A DNA stretch of 9,844 nt, from contig CAISYW010000077.1 in NCBI GenBank assembly GCA_903889795.1, forward strand, positions 1 through 9,844, written 5' to 3'. Below the pieces are notes generated by a model. It had not been told where the DNA came from. It was given only the letters and a program-made list of their open reading frames with translations, and searched no databases. A program made the translations under genes and the position numbers. This document shows, one piece after another, positions 6,237 to 9,844 of the stretch; position 1 is the stretch's first letter; the number at the start of each line of letters is the position of its first letter. This stretch comes from an uncultured Chlamydiae bacterium (GTDB lineage: Bacteria; Chlamydiota; Chlamydiia; Chlamydiales; SM23-39).

Positions 6237-7436
6237 ATGTCAGTTAGGCAAACAGGTATTAGTAACTTAGATTCACATATTCTTGGAGAAATTCTTATAC
6301 GTGCAGATAATCCTAGCGCCATCGCAAGAACATCAAAGTATTTTCGTAAAACTCTTTATCAAACCCTTTTAACAAACTTTGTGTCTCAACCTTCGACCCG
6401 ATCATTTGTTCCTATTGATCCGGAGTTAACACCAGAAGAAAAGGTGTGTTTTTGTGTTTTAAATTTAAAAAAATTCTGTAGTAGTATGTTATTAACACCC
6501 AAAAATCAACTCAACCCCATGATTTTGGCAGGAATGGTTGAAAAATATATATCAATAAATACATTAATACAAAGGGTCAAAAGAGCCAGCACCCACAAAA
6601 CCAAGGGTCAGTTAGTCTTTAATTTTATCATAGGATTAGTAAAAGAATCGTTGGTCATGCGCTGTTTTTCTCAGGAGTCTATTCTTAGATGTGAAACGTT
6701 TTTACAAAAACAAGCTGCTATCGAAGAAAGTTGTGGTGGTCCTGGTTTCAATTTACCTCAGATTTTTATTTCTTATAGTAAAGCACTTGGAGAAGGTAAT
6801 GGTATTGAATTATCGGAGTATGTCTCATTAATGAACGAGGAAAGTAACGCCCTTGTATTAGTTACTTCAATGGCAAATAATGTTGATAGAACAGGTTGCG
6901 ATGATATAGAAGCTGTAAAAATGGTATTAGACTCCGGCTCCATACCTCTAGACACTCTTTGTAAAGTTATCATTCAGGCAATTGAATTCAAAAACGAAAA
7001 AATTCTGACATCCCTATTGCCATTATTGGTATCAAACTCCGGCCCCAGACATATAGACACTCTTCGTAAGGTTATCATTAAGGCAATTGAATTCAAAAAC
7101 GAAATAACTCTGTCATTCCTATTGCCATTATTGGTATCAAACTCCGGCCACATACCTATAGACACTCTTTATAAGGTTATCATTCAGGCATTTAAATTCA
7201 AAAACGAAAAAACTCTATCATCCCTATTACCATTATTGAAAACTTTGAAATTTCCATCCCATTATCTAAATACGTTGATCATGGCAGCAGCGAAAAACGG
7301 GGACAGAGAATTAACAGTATTCTTAATGGAGAAATTACCTGAAATTTCACCTACTTTATATAGGGATGTCGAAAGATTGATGCCAACAATAAAAACAAGA
7401 ATCAATCCTCAGAATGATCATTGTATCGTATGCTAA
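6237..7436 (+). CDS. F-box / tandem-repeat / CaaX protein, candidate host-directed effector
   Basis: A 399-aa protein in three parts. Residues about 8-45 read as an F-box (SNLDSHILGEILIR, then SAIARTSKYFRKTLYQTL), the motif by which eukaryotic proteins bind SKP1 in SCF ubiquitin ligases. Residues 60-230 are helical without a recognised motif. Residues 233-337 are three 35-aa tandem repeats with core IDTLxKVIIxAIEFKNE and LLPLLVSN, followed by one diverged ankyrin-like unit (LNTLIMAAAKNGDRELTVFL). The C-terminus is exactly CIVC (C396), a CaaX box of the kind host farnesyl or geranylgeranyl transferases modify. Together this parallels Legionella AnkB (F-box, ankyrin repeats, CaaX). No N-terminal export signal is visible, which fits a type III or IV secreted protein. 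Start ATG has GGAGA 6 bp upstream. The gene is more AT-rich than the metabolic genes. F-box and CaaX are seen in sequence; host function is inference. Confidence 0.72.
   Translation: MSVRQTGISNLDSHILGEILIRADNPSAIARTSKYFRKTLYQTLLTNFVSQPSTRSFVPIDPELTPEEKVCFCVLNLKKFCSSMLLTPKNQLNPMILAGMVEKYISINTLIQRVKRASTHKTKGQLVFNFIIGLVKESLVMRCFSQESILRCETFLQKQAAIEESCGGPGFNLPQIFISYSKALGEGNGIELSEYVSLMNEESNALVLVTSMANNVDRTGCDDIEAVKMVLDSGSIPLDTLCKVIIQAIEFKNEKILTSLLPLLVSNSGPRHIDTLRKVIIKAIEFKNEITLSFLLPLLVSNSGHIPIDTLYKVIIQAFKFKNEKTLSSLLPLLKTLKFPSHYLNTLIMAAAKNGDRELTVFLMEKLPEISPTLYRDVERLMPTIKTRINPQNDHCIVC
6933..7247 (+). repeat. Three in-frame 105-bp tandem repeats within the F-box gene
   Basis: Units 6933-7037, 7038-7142 and 7143-7247 encode 35 residues each. 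Unit 1 matches unit 2 at 25 of 35 residues and unit 3 at 25 of 35; the nucleotides are also clearly similar (TCCGGC..., GACACTCTT, AAAGTTATCATT or AAGGTTATCATT, GAATTCAAAAACGAAA), pointing to a recent tandem duplication. The length equals a typical helical repeat (ankyrin is about 33), so gain or loss of a unit keeps the frame and the fold. Confidence 0.9.
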
Positions 7437-7462
7437 GATCACATGAAATGTGAATCTGAACA

Positions 7463-7542
7463 AGTTGATTCGAGCGGGAGGGAGCCTCTCTCGGCCCCCT
7501 CTCACTCACACCACCGTACGAACGGGACCGTTTATGGCGGTT
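7463..7542 (-). mobile_element. Group II intron 3' end remnant (domains V and VI)
   Basis: On the minus strand, 7541-7510 folds as a domain V: ACCGCC...GGTGGT outer stem, AACG-GTCC-CGTT apical stem-loop and the CG bulge between them. It is followed by GTGAGTGAGAGGGGGCC...GGCTCCCTCCCGCTCGAAT (7509-7466 region), which fits domain VI and the intron 3' end. The pattern 'CGTACGGTGGTGTGAG' followed by a purine-rich then CTCCCTCCxxCTCGA segment is characteristic of bacterial group II intron tails. The reverse transcriptase gene is absent: upstream on this strand (7543-7700) only short open stretches are seen before the next gene, so the intron is 5'-truncated and immobile. Its upstream boundary is not determined. 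Confidence 0.65.
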
Positions 7543-7695
7543 CATGAAGCTTTTACCCGAGCTGCGATGATTGCCTTCGGAATATATCCCAGTGTTTCGA
7601 TGACTTGGTTCGATAGTGCTTTGTGCATGCCGTAAGTTCTAGTCATTTTCTATCTATCTACATCAAAAATGAACGTATTTCCCGATCTGGTTGAT

Positions 7696-7720
7696 AAAAA
7701 CTTTCACGACTATGCAGTCG
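7696..7720 (-). terminator. Candidate terminator overlapping the stop of the kinase-like gene
   Basis: On the minus strand CGACT-GCAT-AGTCG (7720-7707) spans the TAG stop at 7712-7710 and is followed by TGAAAG and TTTTT (7700-7696). The stem is only 5 bp, so the signal is weak, but its place at the end of the two-gene minus-strand block fits. Confidence 0.35.
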
Positions 7721-8561
7721 CTGCCCGGATCTGTTGATCTAAAAACGAAACAGATTCGGGATGATTCTGAATCAGCCATTTACGCAAACGCTTTGATGCG
7801 ATCCTGATCTCTCTTTCAACTCGCAGCTTATTTGCCAGGGTAGGATCAAGAAAGAGCCTTCCCGGATCGAGAAGCATGGCATTGCCATGATAAAAACCAA
7901 AATTAATTCCCACGTCGCGATCATCGTCAGCCAGATGCAAGGCGCATCGTTTTTGAAGAAATGATACAAAAGATTGAAGTGCCTCATTGAGAGCCGCCTC
8001 GCCACCCGTCCGATATCGCTCATCAAGCTCTTCATAAATGGGTGTAGCTTTTTTCTGCAAAATAAACGCCGTGCAATTCAAATCAACATGATGAGTCCGA
8101 TGCGCTCGATCGACAACATCAAGAATCGGCAAATGACCACCTTGTTGAAGATGAAGATAGACAATTCCCGTTTCTTCTTGAAGCTCGTTCATCGCCATCT
8201 GAAAACTGTTGATCGTGGCTTCAAAACGCAGACGCCGCTTATCTTCCATCACTACAAACCACATTTCCCAATAATGAAGCCATGGAAATAAATTAATCCA
8301 TTTAGGCATCGAAAAGCGACTATAATTGAGGAATTTGATGACGGTTTGCCCATCAGCGCTGATGAAAACAAAACATTGTCGGCCTTTCGCAAGATAATGA
8401 AAAGGCTGGCGCAAAATGGCGAGGCTCGCGGAGTTTGGTAAAACAGCCGTTCCTTGCGCTAAAGAACCCTGGATCTTAGAAAGATAAAAACCATCGATGC
8501 GATAGAGAGCCAATAAAGTCAATGCGGTTGCGATGAATAGAACCAAAAAAAAACGTTTCAT
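7710..8561 (-). CDS. Membrane-anchored protein-kinase-like protein (paralogue A)
   Basis: A 283-aa protein with one N-terminal hydrophobic anchor (residues 4-20, FFLVLFIATALTLLALY) and then a soluble domain. The domain starts with FHYLAKGRQCFVFISADGQ (54-72) and VIK with K76, which look like the glycine loop and ATP-binding lysine of kinase folds. A conserved helix (RFEATINSFQMA...LQEETG) could hold the alpha-C glutamate. D214 and N220 before FG, then D232 in LDPG, sit where the catalytic loop and DFG aspartates would be (N to D spacing 12; 13 in canonical kinases). It aligns along its length with the gene at 8683-9606. GGAGG (8570-8566) lies 4 bp before the ATG; a TATACA box (8601-8596) suggests its own promoter. 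Whether it is an active kinase, a pseudokinase or only kinase-like is undecided. No family name recognised. Confidence 0.7.
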   Translation of the reverse strand: MKRFFLVLFIATALTLLALYRIDGFYLSKIQGSLAQGTAVLPNSASLAILRQPFHYLAKGRQCFVFISADGQTVIKFLNYSRFSMPKWINLFPWLHYWEMWFVVMEDKRRLRFEATINSFQMAMNELQEETGIVYLHLQQGGHLPILDVVDRAHRTHHVDLNCTAFILQKKATPIYEELDERYRTGGEAALNEALQSFVSFLQKRCALHLADDDRDVGINFGFYHGNAMLLDPGRLFLDPTLANKLRVEREIRIASKRLRKWLIQNHPESVSFLDQQIRAATA

Positions 8562-8682
8562 CGATCCTCCATTTTGAGATTTTCTCCTCGGGGATTGTAT
8601 ACCGCTCGTGACAGGATTAACTTTCTAACAATGAGTATATCGTTCAATCCATTTAAAAAGATAATTTGAATATCGAACCTTC

Positions 8683-9606
8683 TCATTTCAGCGCCGAATT
8701 ATTGGTCGATGCCGTGTCACATTCTCGCAGAACCTTTTCCTCCAACCTGTGTTCAAACCAATCAAGCATCTCGGGATCTATTTTAGCCAACCACGCTCGA
8801 AAAGGAGCTGTTCCATCAAGTAAAGACTGCAAATAAACTTTGTCTTCAGGCAGATCAGATCTGCGCCAAAAACTCCCAATATCGATTTGGATGCTTTTTT
8901 CACCATCCCAGCCGAAATTTTTCAAAAATGATGGATCTCGGTTAGAGATCCCTTTTCGGGCTCGTATCTCAATAATATCTAAAAAAGCTGCCAGCATTTT
9001 TTCTGCGATTTCTCGATTTTTTTCTCGTAACGCCTTAATGCAAAGCGGCATCATAATCGTTTTTTTTTCCTGCAAAGCAAACGCCATTTGATTGAGATTA
9101 ATTTTCACAGGACGATTTAATCGATCGTAGATCACAAATCGGCTGGGCAAGGATTTTGTCTGATGAAAATGAAGATAGAGGACAGCCGTCTCATCTCGTA
9201 GATCTGTTGCAGCAATTCGAAAGCTCTCCAGGGTAAAAAGAAGTCGCTCTTGACGGCCATCAAAAAGCGATTTTTTATATGAATCCATGAATGAACGGGG
9301 CATCGCGCGCCAAAAAAAAGGAAGAGAATAGCGATCAAAACGCGGCATCTTTAAAACATATCGTCCATCAGAACTGCCAAAAACATAACATTGACGGCCT
9401 CTTCCGATATAATGGAAGGACTCATTGAGAATCGCATTGACCCGATCAACATTTTCAATTTCTAAATTTTGAACGGCCGGTAGAGAAAAACGGAGCCGGT
9501 TAACATTAAAACCGTCTTTGGAAAGATACCATAAACGGCCTGTCAGAGCGATGGCCAGCAACAATAGAGATAACACACAAGTCGTTCGAAAAACCAATTT
9601 CCACAT
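8683..9606 (-). CDS. Membrane-anchored protein-kinase-like protein (paralogue B)
   Basis: A 307-aa paralogue of the protein encoded next at 7710-8561. It has an N-terminal signal-anchor (residues 7-22, then WYLSKDGF; the other has FYLSKIQG). Shared blocks in order: FHYIGRGRQCYVFGSSDGR (64-82), VLK with K86, RFDRYSLP, LESFRIAATDLRDETAVLYLHF (126-147), INLNQMAFALQEKK (169-182), RDPSFLKNFG with D224 and N230, and IDIG with D242 (DFG-like). The spacing N230 to D242 equals that of the paralogue, so the catalytic-loop assignment is consistent across both. The HRD histidine is absent (NRD here). It is upstream of paralogue A on the same strand, with 121 bp between. A TTGAAA/TAGATT promoter lies immediately upstream; no clear Shine-Dalgarno precedes the ATG. 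Orientation in the membrane is not certain; a type II topology would put the domain outside the cytoplasm. Confidence 0.7.
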   Translation of the reverse strand: MWKLVFRTTCVLSLLLLAIALTGRLWYLSKDGFNVNRLRFSLPAVQNLEIENVDRVNAILNESFHYIGRGRQCYVFGSSDGRYVLKMPRFDRYSLPFFWRAMPRSFMDSYKKSLFDGRQERLLFTLESFRIAATDLRDETAVLYLHFHQTKSLPSRFVIYDRLNRPVKINLNQMAFALQEKKTIMMPLCIKALREKNREIAEKMLAAFLDIIEIRARKGISNRDPSFLKNFGWDGEKSIQIDIGSFWRRSDLPEDKVYLQSLLDGTAPFRAWLAKIDPEMLDWFEHRLEEKVLRECDTASTNNSALK

Positions 9607-9615
9607 AATCCATAT

Positions 9616-9644
9616 AATCTAGCTTGATCGCCTCTTGGTTTCAA
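9616..9644 (-). promoter_or_regulatory. Sigma-70-type promoter of kinase-like paralogue B
   Basis: On the minus strand TTGAAA (9644-9639, 5 of 6) and TAGATT (9621-9616, 4 of 6) are spaced by 17 bp. Only 9 bp separate the -10 box from the ATG at 9606, so transcription would start within about 3 bases of the start codon, giving a leaderless or nearly leaderless mRNA. The lack of a Shine-Dalgarno agrees with that. Confidence 0.5.
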
Positions 9645-9704
9645 GATGATATACCACGATCCATTCCCGCCGGGGCGGTAATATACTGGGCGCGGGTGGG
9701 TTCT

Positions 9705-9844
9705 TATACTGCTGTCGGCCTGAACATTTGATTTTTCATCGACATCTTTTGCGCTCCAATATTTCGCTCGATCTCGCTAACTTGCTGCAAGTTGGCTTCG
9801 ATCTCCGCAATACATTGGAACGCAAAATCTCGCCCTCAAAAATC
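9705..9844. mobile_element. MITE-like palindromic element, copy 2 (cut by window end)
   Basis: Positions 9705-9844 match 5582-5721 in the same orientation, base for base except one (T at 9772, C at 5649). The left TA and the left terminal repeat TACTGCTGTCGG... (from 9707) are present; the right terminal repeat would lie about 23 bp beyond the window. Such high identity between two copies 4.1 kb apart implies recent spread or gene conversion. The bases between the promoter of paralogue B and this copy (9645-9704) include a GC-rich patch (CCCGCCGGGGCGG) but no gene. Confidence 0.8.

Noticed and set aside
6933..7247. CRISPR array
   Set aside because: The units are contiguous 105-bp in-frame coding repeats without spacers.
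7439..7453. Hairpin TCACAT-GAA-ATGTGA after the F-box gene as a terminator
   Set aside because: The stem is 6 bp and AT-rich, with no T-run downstream; too weak to call.
7450..7635. A 61-codon + strand ORF
   Set aside because: It lies over the structured group II intron tail on the other strand, has no ribosome site, and the composition is that of a folded RNA.
9661..9704. GC-rich patch with CCCGCCGGGGCGG and a second TATACTG word before element copy 2
   Set aside because: It might be a scar of another mobile element, but there is no second copy or paired end in the window.

Overview
The window most resembles the chromosome of an intracellular, amoeba-associated bacterium, probably a chlamydia-like organism (Parachlamydia/Protochlamydia type). 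The reasons are a protein with eukaryote-style F-box and CaaX motifs, helical-repeat proteins of effector type, AT-rich intergenic DNA and lineage-type hypothetical proteins. Legionella or another amoeba symbiont cannot be excluded, and no marker gene in the window settles the taxonomy.

Layout. (1) Positions 3-1034 hold the 3' part of an AT-rich gene for an all-helical, ankyrin-like repeat protein, followed by a strong hairpin. (2) Positions 1239-5270 are an ordinary metabolic and housekeeping block: a possible 67-aa leader ORF, a ROK-family fructokinase (+), mannose-6-phosphate isomerase and a YihY/BrkB membrane protein (both -, 1 bp apart), and a phosphoribosyltransferase-family protein (+, divergent from yihY). 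Fructokinase and mannose-6-phosphate isomerase both act at fructose-6-phosphate, so they make sense as neighbours. (3) Positions 5280-5950 are a decayed region: a 46-aa ORF with a perfect Shine-Dalgarno, a 161-bp palindromic transposon-like element flanked by TA, and a coding remnant. (4) Positions 5950-7436 are a very AT-rich upstream region and a 399-codon gene for a protein with an N-terminal F-box, three 35-aa tandem repeats and a C-terminal CIVC (CaaX box). (5) Positions 7463-7542 hold the 3' end (domains V and VI) of a group II intron on the minus strand. (6) Positions 7710-9606 hold two minus-strand paralogues with one N-terminal membrane anchor and a divergent protein-kinase-like core. 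(7) From 9705 to the window end there is a second copy of the palindromic element, 139 of 140 bases identical to the first.

The main points of interest are the F-box/repeat/CaaX protein, whose architecture parallels Legionella AnkB; the near-perfectly concentric palindromic element whose two direct copies bracket the effector and kinase region; and the pair of membrane-anchored kinase-like proteins. All functional statements come from reading motifs by eye; no database search was run.
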